The notes under the pieces: generated by a model | Told to the model about the DNA's origin: nothing | The model's input: only the letters and a program-made list of their open reading frames with translations | The model's database searches: none | Shown here: positions 7,600-14,805 of the stretch, piece by piece | How positions within the stretch are numbered: the stretch's first letter is position 1 | How the letters are laid out: every line of letters starts with the position of its first letter | Program-made: the position numbers and the translations under genes | Assembly: GCA_017481265.1 (NCBI GenBank) | Contig: JAFUPK010000060.1 | Span: 1 to 36,541, forward strand | Reading direction: 5' to 3' | DNA: 36,541 bases | Origin: Clostridia bacterium | GTDB taxonomy: Bacteria; Bacillota; Clostridia; Oscillospirales; CAG-272

Positions 7600-7723
7600 T
7601 GCTCTTGCAGCAAAAAGACTTTATAATTTAATATTAAGTTAACAAAGCGCACTCTCATCTGTGGTAAAATATTATTACAATGCTTAGAAAGAGTTCTCCG
7701 CAATAAGCTGCGGGCTTACTATA

Positions 7724-8272
7724 ATGAGATCACTAATAGCTGTGGCTCTATGTGCCATATTGTTTATCTTATCCGCCTTCATCCTTGCATCCTGTAAAGA
7801 GGAACGTACGTCTGCCGAAAGCTGTTGTTCCGTTTCTACGGAAGCTTCAAGTGTTACGGAAGCTTCAAGTGTTACGGAAGCCTGCAGTGCTCAGCAGATC
7901 CTTGACAGCATTTATGACAATGTTGAGCTCAAGGACGGCCGTATCTATCTTTCGTTCGGTTCTCGCAGTACACTTACTGTTGAGAACTTCAACAAGCTTA
8001 TCCTTCAGGATCAGCTTGGACTTAACGACGGCAGATTCACTTTTGTTATCGATCCTGTGATACTAAATGCACTTAAGCATAATAACGCCTACGGCGGCAT
8101 CGGATTCGGGCAGGAATGGATAGCCTCAGTCAATGTTCGTATAAAGGATAATCACACAGGAGAGGTGTCCGCTCCTGCTGATCTGATAATCACATTCCTT
8201 AAATCTATCGAGGTTGACAGCGCTCTGAATGATAGGTATGCTGTTCCTGTCACGGCAGAGACCGGCGAATAA
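7724..8272 (+). CDS. Small lipoprotein of unknown function
   Basis: A 182-residue protein with a lipoprotein signal peptide: hydrophobic segment 4-22, lipobox LASC, lipidation at Cys24. After a short polar linker come repeats of TEASSV (about residues 39-56), then a domain of about 130 residues with VELKDGRIYLSFGSRSTLTVENF that I do not recognise. The linker probably spans the cell-wall zone. Start ATG 7724 has a poor ribosome site; an extended -10 element (TGGTAAAAT, near 7670) lies upstream. The alpha-galactosidase gene follows after 71 bp with its own ribosome site, so co-transcription is possible. Confidence 0.75.
   Translation: MRSLIAVALCAILFILSAFILASCKEERTSAESCCSVSTEASSVTEASSVTEACSAQQILDSIYDNVELKDGRIYLSFGSRSTLTVENFNKLILQDQLGLNDGRFTFVIDPVILNALKHNNAYGGIGFGQEWIASVNVRIKDNHTGEVSAPADLIITFLKSIEVDSALNDRYAVPVTAETGE
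7838..7891 (+). repeat. 18-bp coding tandem repeat (TEASSV)
   Basis: Two exact copies of ACGGAAGCTTCAAGTGTT (7838-7855, 7856-7873) and a third degenerate copy (7874-7891) encode TEASSV-TEASSV-TEACSA in the linker of the lipoprotein. Identical units in frame suggest recent slippage that lengthens or shortens the linker. Confidence 0.85.
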
Positions 8273-8343
8273 ACATTACTTCTCATAGCACATACTCACA
8301 CTCCCCTTTATCAGTTTTTAGTCATTATTAAAGGAGCTATACT

Positions 8344-9477
8344 ATGCTTGCACAAACTCCCCCAATGGGCTGGAATTCATGGAATACTTTTGGCTGTGAT
8401 ATCAATGAGAAGGTAGTTCTTGAGACTGCTGATGCAATCGTCAAGCACGGTCTTGATAAGCTTGGATACAAATACGTTGTCATTGATGACGGCTGGTCAA
8501 GCATGGACCGTGACCCTGTAACTAACCGTATCGTTCCGGATCCCGTAAAATTCCCTCACGGAATGAATTACGTCAGCGACTACATCCATTCTCTCGGGCT
8601 CAAGTTCGGTATTTACTCCTGTGCAGGTCTTCGCACCTGCGGAAATTACCCGGGAAGCATGGATCACGAATATCTTGATGCACAGACTTTTGCAGATTAC
8701 GGCGTGGACCTTCTGAAGTATGACGGCTGTTTCATACCGCCGAATGTAGACATACATACACTGTACCGCAGAATGGGTATGGCATTGAAGGCATCAGGCA
8801 GAGAGATACTCTTCTCTCTATGCACAGGAAACATCGCGCAGAGCTGGGCTCGTTCCTGCGGAGGTCATATGTATCGCAGTACGGGCGACATCAATGACAG
8901 CTTTGAATCCTTTAAAAATATCGTTCTTTCTCAGGATCAGAACTTCTGTTACAGCGCACCGGGATGCTTCAACGATATGGATATGCTTACTGTCGGTATG
9001 TACGGCAAGGGACTTGTTAGCACGTCCGACTTCAGCGACGAGATGTATCGCACACAGTTTGCTCTGTGGTGTATGTTCAGCACACCTCTTATGCTCGGCT
9101 GTGATCTCAGAAATATCTCAGACGAGATGCTGAAGCTTATCAGTAACAAAACTCTGCTCCGCATCAATCAGGATCCCGAGTGCCGTCCGCCTTACCGTGC
9201 GGCTCATCTCGGATACCAGAACTTCGACAAGAACATCTACTTCAAGCACCTCAGTAACAACGAGTACGCAATCGCGTATTTCAATTACTCAGACGGATGG
9301 GCTGACGTTCACACCTGCCTTTCTGATTTCGGACTAACAAACGAGTCGGGAATGGGTCTCGAGATCACCGATGCATTTACAGGCGAATGTCTTGGCGTTT
9401 TCAAGGAGTATTTTGTAGCTCCTCATGTTCTTTCCCACGGAATCAAAGTATACACAGCTAAAGTAGTTAAAGCTTAA
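8344..9477 (+). CDS. Alpha-galactosidase, glycoside hydrolase family 27
   Basis: A 377-residue GH27 enzyme releasing terminal alpha-galactose from raffinose-type oligosaccharides or galactomannan. The N-terminus TPPMGWNSWNTFGC is the family signature. The nucleophile is Asp127 in LLKYDGC and the acid/base Asp213 in CFNDMDML, matched to Asp170 and Asp231 of human alpha-galactosidase A. A short C-terminal beta domain follows the barrel. There is no signal peptide, so it should act in the cytoplasm on imported sugars; no sugar transporter is nearby. AAAGGAG lies 7 bases before the start. Eight bases after the stop begins a repeat element with a hairpin that could end the transcript. Confidence 0.93.
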   Translation: MLAQTPPMGWNSWNTFGCDINEKVVLETADAIVKHGLDKLGYKYVVIDDGWSSMDRDPVTNRIVPDPVKFPHGMNYVSDYIHSLGLKFGIYSCAGLRTCGNYPGSMDHEYLDAQTFADYGVDLLKYDGCFIPPNVDIHTLYRRMGMALKASGREILFSLCTGNIAQSWARSCGGHMYRSTGDINDSFESFKNIVLSQDQNFCYSAPGCFNDMDMLTVGMYGKGLVSTSDFSDEMYRTQFALWCMFSTPLMLGCDLRNISDEMLKLISNKTLLRINQDPECRPPYRAAHLGYQNFDKNIYFKHLSNNEYAIAYFNYSDGWADVHTCLSDFGLTNESGMGLEITDAFTGECLGVFKEYFVAPHVLSHGIKVYTAKVVKA

Positions 9478-9484
9478 TGCATCA

Positions 9485-9706
9485 AAAGGGGCTGTCGCAT
9501 TAAGCGCCGAACAAAAGCCACCGCCCAAAATGGGTAATAAGAAGATGAGAATTATTGTGCTCTTCTTCAAAAAGTTGAAAACCACCAAAATCGGTGGTTT
9601 TCTCCGTTTTTATGCGGCTTTTTCGTCGAGATTGGGTTCTCTGCCGTACCAAGTACGACGATGAGAACCTAATCTCGTCTTCTGCATTTTAATGCGGCAG
9701 CCCTTT
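9485..9706 (+). mobile_element. MITE-like element with terminal inverted repeats, copy 1
   Basis: The ends AAAGGGGCTGTCGCATTAA (9485-9503) and TTAATGCGGCAGCCCTTT (9689-9706) are inverted repeats with about one or two mismatches, bounding 222 bp with no transposase. The left 120 bp recur, inverted, at 24555-24678. Inside are a hairpin at 9577-9602 and a long stem, CGAGATTGGGTTCTC (9627-9641) with GAGAACCTAATCTCG (9663-9677). These are the marks of a non-autonomous element. The mobilising transposase family and any target-site duplication could not be determined. With the promoter at 9739 it accounts for the 350-bp gap between the alpha-galactosidase and PFK genes. Confidence 0.7.
9577..9602 (+). 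terminator. Element-borne hairpin, probable terminator after the alpha-galactosidase
   Basis: GAAAACCACC (9577-9586) pairs with GGTGGTTTTC (9593-9602) around a 6-base loop, and TCCGTTTTT follows. The same stem with a different loop is kept in the second element copy. It is the first strong hairpin after the alpha-galactosidase stop. Confidence 0.55.
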
Positions 9707-9738
9707 AATTTTTGTTTCGCACTCTTTCTGTCAAAACA

Positions 9739-9767
9739 TTGACTTTACGGTAATATTATGATATATT
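9739..9767 (+). promoter_or_regulatory. Sigma-A promoter of the PFK gene
   Basis: TTGACT (9739-9744), 17 bp, TATATT (9762-9767). It starts 32 bp beyond the repeat element and about 60 bp before the PFK start codon. Confidence 0.7.
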
Positions 9768-9827
9768 ATTAAGTGTAGAAAAATAAAATAGGTGTACTGT
9801 GTACATACTACGAAAGGATATATAACT

Positions 9828-11075
9828 ATGGCAATTTTAAGAGGAAATGCGGTAGTAGGGCAGTCCGGAGGTCCTACTGCGGCAATCAACGCCACTCTTG
9901 CAGGCGTTATCAAGGGCGCTCTTACTGAGAAAAGCGGTGCAATTGAAACTCTTTACGGTATGCGCAACGGCGTGCAGGGACTTCTCACTGAGGATCTTGT
10001 CGATCTTTCCGCTATGTTTACAAAGGATTCTGCCTTTGATGAGGACAAATTTGAGCTTCTCAAGCAGACTCCTGCAGCGGCTCTCGGCTCTTGCAGAAAG
10101 AAGCTTCCCGACCCCGAAAAGGATCCTGCATTCTTTGACGGTCTCATTGAGATATTCAAGCGTCACAATATCCGCTATTTCTTCTATATCGGCGGAAACG
10201 ACTCTATGGATACAGTAGCTAAGCTCACAAAGTACCTCGCCACAAGCGATTACGAAATGCGATGCGTAGGTGTTCCCAAGACCATCGACAACGACCTTGT
10301 GGGCACTGATCATACACCCGGCTTTGGTTCTGCGGCTAAGTACATTGCAGCTACAATGCAAGAGATCATCCGCGACTGCTCCGTTTACAAGCTTCCCGCT
10401 GTTACTATCGTAGAGATCATGGGTCGTGATGCAGGCTGGCTCACAGCTTCTGCGGCCCTTACCGGAAGGATCTGCGGTGTCAAGCCCGACTACGTATACC
10501 TTCCCGAGCGTATTTTTGATGCAGATGCATTTATCGAGGATGTAAAGCGTGCTCTTGAGACAAAATTTGCTGTAGTTATTGCAGTTTCCGAAGGCGTTCG
10601 TTTTGCAGACGGAAGATATGTGGGAGAAGGCACACAGAGCGGGGTTGCCGATGTATTCGGTCACAAGTATCTTGCAGGAACAGGCAAAGCTCTTGAGCAG
10701 ATGGTCAAGGAGAAGGTGGGCTGCAAGGTTCGCTCCGTTGAGCTCAACATTTGCCAGAGATGTGCTTCCCACATTGCTTCAGGTACCGATATTGAGGAGT
10801 CTGTAAGAACTGGTATGACTGCTGCTGCTTCTGCTGTAAACGGTGCAACGGGAGTTATGGTATGTGCTGTACGTTCTGAAGGTGATTACTCTATTGATTT
10901 TGAGACAAAGGAAATCGCCTCTATCGCCAACGCTATCAAGACAGTTCCCGAAAGCTACATCAACGAAGCCGGTAATGACATTACTGATGCTTGTATCGAC
11001 TACATCCTTCCTTTGATCCAGGGTGAGGTTGCCACCAAGTATGAAATGGGACTTCCCGTTCATCTTACAATTTAA
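9828..11075 (+). CDS. Phosphofructokinase, probably pyrophosphate-dependent
   Basis: A 415-residue PfkA-superfamily enzyme that phosphorylates fructose 6-phosphate in glycolysis. The donor-site loop reads GGNDS (122-126), with Asp125 where ATP-dependent enzymes have glycine. The catalytic loop is PKTIDND (150-156), with lysine where ATP enzymes have glycine. Both are marks of pyrophosphate-dependent PFKs, which work reversibly. EIMGRDAGWL (196-205) binds the sugar phosphate. The ATG at 9828 is preferred to an upstream in-frame start because GAAAGGA lies 9 bases before it. It has its own promoter and is followed by the hairpin cluster. The donor is inferred from motifs, so an ATP-using member cannot be excluded. 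Confidence 0.88.
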   Translation: MAILRGNAVVGQSGGPTAAINATLAGVIKGALTEKSGAIETLYGMRNGVQGLLTEDLVDLSAMFTKDSAFDEDKFELLKQTPAAALGSCRKKLPDPEKDPAFFDGLIEIFKRHNIRYFFYIGGNDSMDTVAKLTKYLATSDYEMRCVGVPKTIDNDLVGTDHTPGFGSAAKYIAATMQEIIRDCSVYKLPAVTIVEIMGRDAGWLTASAALTGRICGVKPDYVYLPERIFDADAFIEDVKRALETKFAVVIAVSEGVRFADGRYVGEGTQSGVADVFGHKYLAGTGKALEQMVKEKVGCKVRSVELNICQRCASHIASGTDIEESVRTGMTAAASAVNGATGVMVCAVRSEGDYSIDFETKEIASIANAIKTVPESYINEAGNDITDACIDYILPLIQGEVATKYEMGLPVHLTI

Positions 11076-11085
11076 CAAAACAAAA

Positions 11086-11110
11086 AATGTTGCCGCAAAG
11101 CGGCAACATT
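11086..11110 (-). terminator. Hairpin terminator stopping minus-strand transcripts before PFK
   Basis: An 11-bp stem with a 3-base loop. On the minus strand the 3' arm runs into a T-rich tract; on the plus strand no T tract follows. It is therefore oriented to stop readthrough from the PHP genes. Confidence 0.6.
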
Positions 11111-11344
11111 CAGCTTGCTGACAAACCCTGTGCTTTGGCACAGGGTTTGTCAAATAAAACAAAAACTAAATCTAAAGTTAAAGGAGATGCGCGGTCTGCG
11201 GACCGCTTTTCGGACGAATAAGGGGTATTTCGCGCCTTGCGAGGCGCGATTTAGGGCTCTGCCCTAAAAACCCGCGACCTTTCGAGAAAGGTCGATCAAA
11301 GCTTTTGGGCATTTTGTCAGCGCAAGACCTTTGTCAGCGGCCTG

Positions 11345-11369
11345 AATGTTGCCGCATAGCGGCAACATT
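11345..11369 (+). terminator. Hairpin terminator stopping plus-strand transcripts before the PHP gene
   Basis: The same 11-bp stem as 11086-11110, here followed on the plus strand by TTTTTATTTT. It overlaps the very end of the PHP gene's downstream flank and is oriented to stop PFK readthrough. Confidence 0.65.
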
Positions 11370-11371
11370 TT

Positions 11372-12175
11372 TTATTTTGCTAAAGCTGAAATATCGTCTT
11401 CTTTTAAGCCTAAAAGGTCTGCCATAAACTCACAGGCAGGTGCATAATCTCTGTAACCCTCATACCCATGGGCATCACTTCCGAAGATGAATTTACATCC
11501 GCATTCCTTTGCAAGTCTGTAAAGCCTTACCGTAGGCAGCGCCGCAACTTCATCACGGGTCTTCCACATCATCATGTCAAAGTTTATCTCATATGCAATA
11601 CCACGCTCTGCCGCCATATCGAAAACGCGGCAGAACTCATCATCCGTAATGGTATCATACAGCTCTCGGTGCTTCTCGACCGAATAGCCTACAACTTCAA
11701 AGGGATGAGCAATTGCCTTAATATATTTGCTGACCTTGCTGTTCACGATGTCACCGAAGGCTTGGAGCAGTATCTCTTTTTGACGTGAGAGATCATCATA
11801 ATATGCGCCGTCAAGTGTCATGTGTGTATGAGAATTCGGCACGATTATGTAGTCAAACTTCTCTGCAATCTCCTCTGAAATACCGACATCGCGGCGCACC
11901 GGATCGTACTCACCCTCACATCCAAAATAGAATTCAAATCCATCCACTCCATCAAGCTCACAAAGAAGCTTCGACAGATGCTCAAAATTCTGTGGCAGAT
12001 AAAACTCCGGACATACAGTACATGGAATATTGCTGTCCCAAAAGTGATTTGCAAATCCGAGCTTTGTAATTCCCGTTGCTTTCGCCCGCTCAAAATAGCC
12101 TTCCAGTGCCGTATCATGACCGTTCGCGCAGATGGACAGCGCTGTATGAATATGAAAATCGTGATCTATCTTCAT
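11372..12175 (-). CDS. PHP-domain phosphoesterase (histidinol-phosphatase-like), copy 2 of tandem pair
   Basis: A 267-residue protein of the PHP metal-dependent phosphoesterase family. Metal-binding motifs are in order: HDFHIHT (5-11), ANHFWD, GCEGEYD, PNSHTH, AIAHPFE and GSDAH near the C-terminus. Histidinol-phosphate phosphatases of the HisK type look like this, but no his genes are nearby, so the substrate is open. It lies 36 bp after a clear paralog with the same motif order, presumably on one transcript. A reasonable ribosome site (GAAAGGGAAAG) precedes the ATG. A middle stretch reads INFDMMMWKTRDE where the paralog has NVGGGRKLTREE, so the active-site rim differs. Confidence 0.85.
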   Translation of the reverse strand: MKIDHDFHIHTALSICANGHDTALEGYFERAKATGITKLGFANHFWDSNIPCTVCPEFYLPQNFEHLSKLLCELDGVDGFEFYFGCEGEYDPVRRDVGISEEIAEKFDYIIVPNSHTHMTLDGAYYDDLSRQKEILLQAFGDIVNSKVSKYIKAIAHPFEVVGYSVEKHRELYDTITDDEFCRVFDMAAERGIAYEINFDMMMWKTRDEVAALPTVRLYRLAKECGCKFIFGSDAHGYEGYRDYAPACEFMADLLGLKEDDISALAK

Positions 12176-12211
12176 GTTTCTTTCCCTTTCAAGTATGATT
12201 GCTAAAGCAGA

Positions 12212-13012
12212 TCATCTGCCTATCTCAGCTATATCATTGTCCTTCAGCTCCAGGGCTTCGGCAACCATTTCTGCATTTTCCTTAAAATACACAAATTCCC
12301 TTGCGGCGTGAGCATCACTTCCGAACAGGAAACGGCATCCGCACTCCTTTGCAAGGCGCGCCATACGTATGGACGGTGAGCTTTCGTACTCTTCCCTTGT
12401 AAGCTTACGTCCTCCGCCTACGTTTAATTCATATGCAATGCCGCGTTCTGCAGTTTCATCAAAGATACGCTTGAACTCATCATCCGATACCGTGGCAACG
12501 AGAGCTGAAAGCTTCTCTCTCGAATATCCCACGACTTCAAAGGGGTGTGCGATCGCTGTTATATATTTGCTCACCTTTCCCCTGATGATATCGGTGTACG
12601 CCGTCATCAGGAATTCCTTATGACGCGGTATGTCATCCCAGTATTCGTCAGGCATCACAAGATGGGTATGTGAATTAGGCACCAGAATATGATCAAATTT
12701 CTCGGCAGTCGCCTCTGTCATCGCTACATCATGACCGACGGGGTCATACTCTCCTTCGCATCCGAAGGACACAGAGATACGTTTTTCGCTTCTGATATAC
12801 TCAAGCTCGCGGGACAGCCTTTCGAAATTCTGCATGGTAAAATAACCGTCATCACGGAGAGGCTCTACCTCACCGTCCCAAAAATGATTGCTGATTCCGA
12901 TCCTGTCTATACCGGCTTCCATTGCAGGTACAATGAAATCCTGGGCCTGTGTTGCGGGGTCTGCACAAAGCGACAGAGATGTGTGTATGTGGAAATCATG
13001 ATTTATATTCAT
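12212..13012 (-). CDS. PHP-domain phosphoesterase (histidinol-phosphatase-like), copy 1 of tandem pair
   Basis: A 266-residue PHP-family protein with HDFHIHT at the N-terminus, SNHFWD, GCEGEYD, PNSHTH, AIAHPFE and GSDAH, the metal-ligand set of the fold. The start at 13012 (MNINHDF) is chosen over the upstream in-frame start because it aligns with the paralog and has GGAG 9 bases before it. A good promoter sits at 13046-13074. It is the first gene of a two-gene unit with 11372-12175. Duplication followed by divergence is the simplest reading. Confidence 0.85.
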   Translation of the reverse strand: MNINHDFHIHTSLSLCADPATQAQDFIVPAMEAGIDRIGISNHFWDGEVEPLRDDGYFTMQNFERLSRELEYIRSEKRISVSFGCEGEYDPVGHDVAMTEATAEKFDHILVPNSHTHLVMPDEYWDDIPRHKEFLMTAYTDIIRGKVSKYITAIAHPFEVVGYSREKLSALVATVSDDEFKRIFDETAERGIAYELNVGGGRKLTREEYESSPSIRMARLAKECGCRFLFGSDAHAAREFVYFKENAEMVAEALELKDNDIAEIGR

Positions 13013-13045
13013 ATGACATAGCTCCAATCCCAATGTTCTGAATTT

Positions 13046-13074
13046 ATAATACCACATTCAGCCTTAAAAATCAA
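13046..13074 (-). promoter_or_regulatory. Sigma-A promoter of the PHP gene pair
   Basis: On the minus strand TTGATT (13074-13069), 17 bp, TATTAT (13051-13046). The start codon is about 35 bases from the -10 element. Confidence 0.65.
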
Positions 13075-13128
13075 CCGACTTCAAAAACTTTCGTGATGTA
13101 TGGCAGCTTTGCTTATAAACAGTACAAA

Positions 13129-13163
13129 AAAATACTGTCCATCATAGAGAAAGACAGTATTTT
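13129..13163 (-). terminator. Terminator of the 14512-13210 gene pair
   Basis: AAAATACTGTC (13129-13139) and GACAGTATTTT (13153-13163) form a perfect 11-bp stem with a 13-base loop. On the minus strand the stem is followed by an uninterrupted T run, as expected for a terminator 47 bp after the membrane-protein gene. Confidence 0.8.
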
Positions 13164-13209
13164 CTATTGACTTTTTATGCGCAAAAGGTGTAAAATATAC
13201 ATATCGTTT

Positions 13210-13629
13210 TTACTTCGTTTCAGCCTTGCTCCGACACTCTTTTATGTGCTCAAACACAGCTAGTGCTACGGACACGGCAAGCAATACCGATGCTGTTATA
13301 ACAAAGAGGATCATAAGCCTGCTGGAGGTGCCGTATATTTCGAGAACTCCGTTTACAATGCTTCCGACGGTAGCGGCAGCAATGGCGAAAACGTACAGGT
13401 CGAATGCGGCAGAAGTCTTGCACGGACGTGAGAGCATTGCAAATATGAGGCTTGGAAGTGTACCGAGAACAAGCGGAAACGCAAAGGCGTATATCATGTA
13501 ATATGAGTATACTCCATGGGAAAACACCTCATATATTCCGCCAAAAAGTGCACAAAAAGCCGAAGCTGAAGTAAAAGCCAAAGTTCGGATGAGCCAACGC
13601 TTTGTATTATCAATATCCGATGTAAACAA
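13210..13629 (-). CDS. Four-helix membrane protein of unknown function
   Basis: A 139-residue protein with four predicted membrane helices (about 12-34, 43-66, 75-97, 104-127) and a charged C-terminus (EHIKECRSKAETK). I do not recognise the family. The best start is TTG at 13629, with AAAGGAG about 11 bases upstream; it overlaps the end of the preceding glycosidase-family gene by 20 bases. That overlap and the shared terminator suggest co-expression with it, but give no clear functional hint. Confidence 0.7.
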   Translation of the reverse strand: MFTSDIDNTKRWLIRTLAFTSASAFCALFGGIYEVFSHGVYSYYMIYAFAFPLVLGTLPSLIFAMLSRPCKTSAAFDLYVFAIAAATVGSIVNGVLEIYGTSSRLMILFVITASVLLAVSVALAVFEHIKECRSKAETK

Positions 13630-14512
13630 TGTCGCTCACGCTCCTTTCATTGTACCTTTTTCCGTCTGTGGTGGGGAAATTAACGACCTCTCCCATGTAA
13701 TACATTGTAGATGATCCACCACCGTCAAGATTGTACGCATCGACGGTACCTATATCCTTTAAAAACTCTGCAAGCTCATAAAGGGACAGTCCCTCGCTTG
13801 TATCGGTTCTTCCGTCAGAGACGAGCAGTATGTAGTGACCGTCGCTGATCCTGCCGATAGCAGTCCTCGGATTGCTGCGCATGGACTGCTCCACCTCATC
13901 CGTACGGTTTACCATAAATTCTCCCTCGCTTAACAGCCCGGGACCGAAGGTAAATGCGTGACGCGCACCTTCCTCAAGGAGATTCATAGCTCTTGTGCGT
14001 TGCTGACTGACGATCTTGAAGCTTCCGTCATCATTTATTACAAGAGACTCAAGCTTTACATCAGGTGCTGCTCTGTAAAGCTCACCGTTGCGGATAACGA
14101 AGCCCATTTCACGTGCACCGTAATAGTCTCCGTTTACTGCCACTATGGCGCCGACGCGCTCAGCCATTTCAGAGGTCTTTTCCTTGATATTTCTGCCGTA
14201 TGTATCCTCTGCAAGGGCGCATCTCAAATATTCGGGAGACTCAAGACGTATGTCAGCCACATAAATATCAGTATCATACTGTCTGTACTTTTTAAGGATT
14301 ACCGCTATCTCCGTGTCGCTGTATGCGTCCAAAGCTTCATAAGTCAGACTTTCCTCTTCCGGTTTTTCAGCCCTGTCAACTGCTGCACCTCCCGCCTCAG
14401 CCAAGCTGTGACGTATAACAAAGGTGTCGAGAAGCACATAAGCCGTCAATGCACAAAGCAATAATGTGAGAGCGATCACACGGATAATGCCCGTTTTTGT
14501 ATGTTTTTTCAC
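13610..14512 (-). CDS. Phosphodiester glycosidase family protein (NAGPA-like), membrane-anchored
   Basis: A 300-residue protein with an N-terminal membrane anchor (about 10-30) and an extracytoplasmic NAGPA/phosphodiester glycosidase domain (PF09992). Recognisable motifs are GAIVAVNGDYYG, FTFGPGLLSEGE, NPRTAIGRISDGHYILLVSDGR and the hallmark NLDGGGSSTM. Family members cleave GlcNAc-phosphodiester bonds, and bacterial relatives may act on cell-wall polymers; the substrate here is unknown. Start is GTG at 14512 with GAGG 5 bases upstream. It is transcribed first, ahead of the small membrane protein. Confidence 0.87.
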   Translation of the reverse strand: MKKHTKTGIIRVIALTLLLCALTAYVLLDTFVIRHSLAEAGGAAVDRAEKPEEESLTYEALDAYSDTEIAVILKKYRQYDTDIYVADIRLESPEYLRCALAEDTYGRNIKEKTSEMAERVGAIVAVNGDYYGAREMGFVIRNGELYRAAPDVKLESLVINDDGSFKIVSQQRTRAMNLLEEGARHAFTFGPGLLSEGEFMVNRTDEVEQSMRSNPRTAIGRISDGHYILLVSDGRTDTSEGLSLYELAEFLKDIGTVDAYNLDGGGSSTMYYMGEVVNFPTTDGKRYNERSVSDIVYIGY

Positions 14513-14543
14513 ATTTACCTCACAGATACATATTATTTTTTAT

Positions 14544-14572
14544 ATTATACCAAATAGTCAAAATAATTTCCA
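14544..14572 (-). promoter_or_regulatory. Probable sigma-A promoter of the NAGPA-family gene
   Basis: On the minus strand TGGAAA (14572-14567), 17 bp, and a perfect TATAAT (14549-14544), about 30 bases before the GTG start. The -35 match is weak. Confidence 0.45.
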
Positions 14573-14704
14573 CCGTAAAAACTTCCATATCATATTTTTT
14601 ACATTTGGACTACAATTCCGCAACAATTTTACGGCTTTTGTTGTCCGTGACCCACTTTTATTCCCTTTTGGGGCATACTTATAACGCAAACCGCCGCAAA
14701 GATG

Positions 14705-14733
14705 TTGAATTCGCAACAAGTTTGTGCTATAAT
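14705..14733 (+). promoter_or_regulatory. Sigma-A promoter of the nine-gene plus-strand unit
   Basis: TTGAAT (14705-14710), 17 bp, TATAAT (14728-14733). The short leader has a small ACCTG/CAGGT stem (14750-14768). It is the only strong promoter I see before the terminator at 23522. The region 14573-14704 shows nothing else I can support. Confidence 0.75.
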
Positions 14734-14805
14734 ATATGTACCGAGTAATACCTGTACGATAAGCAGGTCATTAGTTTGAAAATTCTAAAAGGTATGGTCA
14801 TAAAA

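Larger units (their letters stand above)
11086..11369. repeat. Gene-free cluster of seven hairpins between PFK and PHP genes
   Basis: In order: AATGTTGCCGC/GCGGCAACATT (11086-11110); a perfect 15-bp stem with TTTG loop (11119-11152); GCGGTC-TGCG-GACCGC (11191-11206); TCGCGCCT-TGCG-AGGCGCGA (11230-11249); TTTAGGGC-TCT-GCCCTAAA (11250-11268); a CGACCTTT/AAAGGTCG stem (11275-11294); and a second AATGTTGCCGC/GCGGCAACATT (11345-11369) identical to the first except for one loop base. No ORF is supported. It fills the space between two convergent genes and probably combines terminators with a dispersed palindromic repeat. Confidence 0.8.

Noticed and set aside
7600..7723. Terminator or riboswitch between the FAD dehydrogenase and lipoprotein genes
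   Set aside because: No convincing stem or conserved riboswitch core was found; only A/T-rich sequence and a weak extended -10 element.
9334..9588. Minus-strand ORF with a hydrophobic stretch ending FCSALNATAP, echoed in another frame near 24560-24670
   Set aside because: The similarity comes from the shared repeat element. The reading frames run through its inverted repeats and lack ribosome sites, so I take them as non-coding.
9837..10772. 311-codon open frame on the minus strand opposite the PFK gene
   Set aside because: A shadow of the codon bias of PFK: it has no ribosome site and no recognisable domain, while the plus-strand product is unmistakable.
11119..11152. The 15-bp hairpin as the main PFK terminator
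   Set aside because: The stem is perfect but no T run follows on the plus strand, so I list it only as part of the hairpin cluster.
13166..13196. Plus-strand TTGACT-N18-TAAAAT promoter-like sequence
   Set aside because: It points into the 3' end of a minus-strand gene and no plus-strand gene follows. Spacing is one base long. Possible antisense start, but unsupported.
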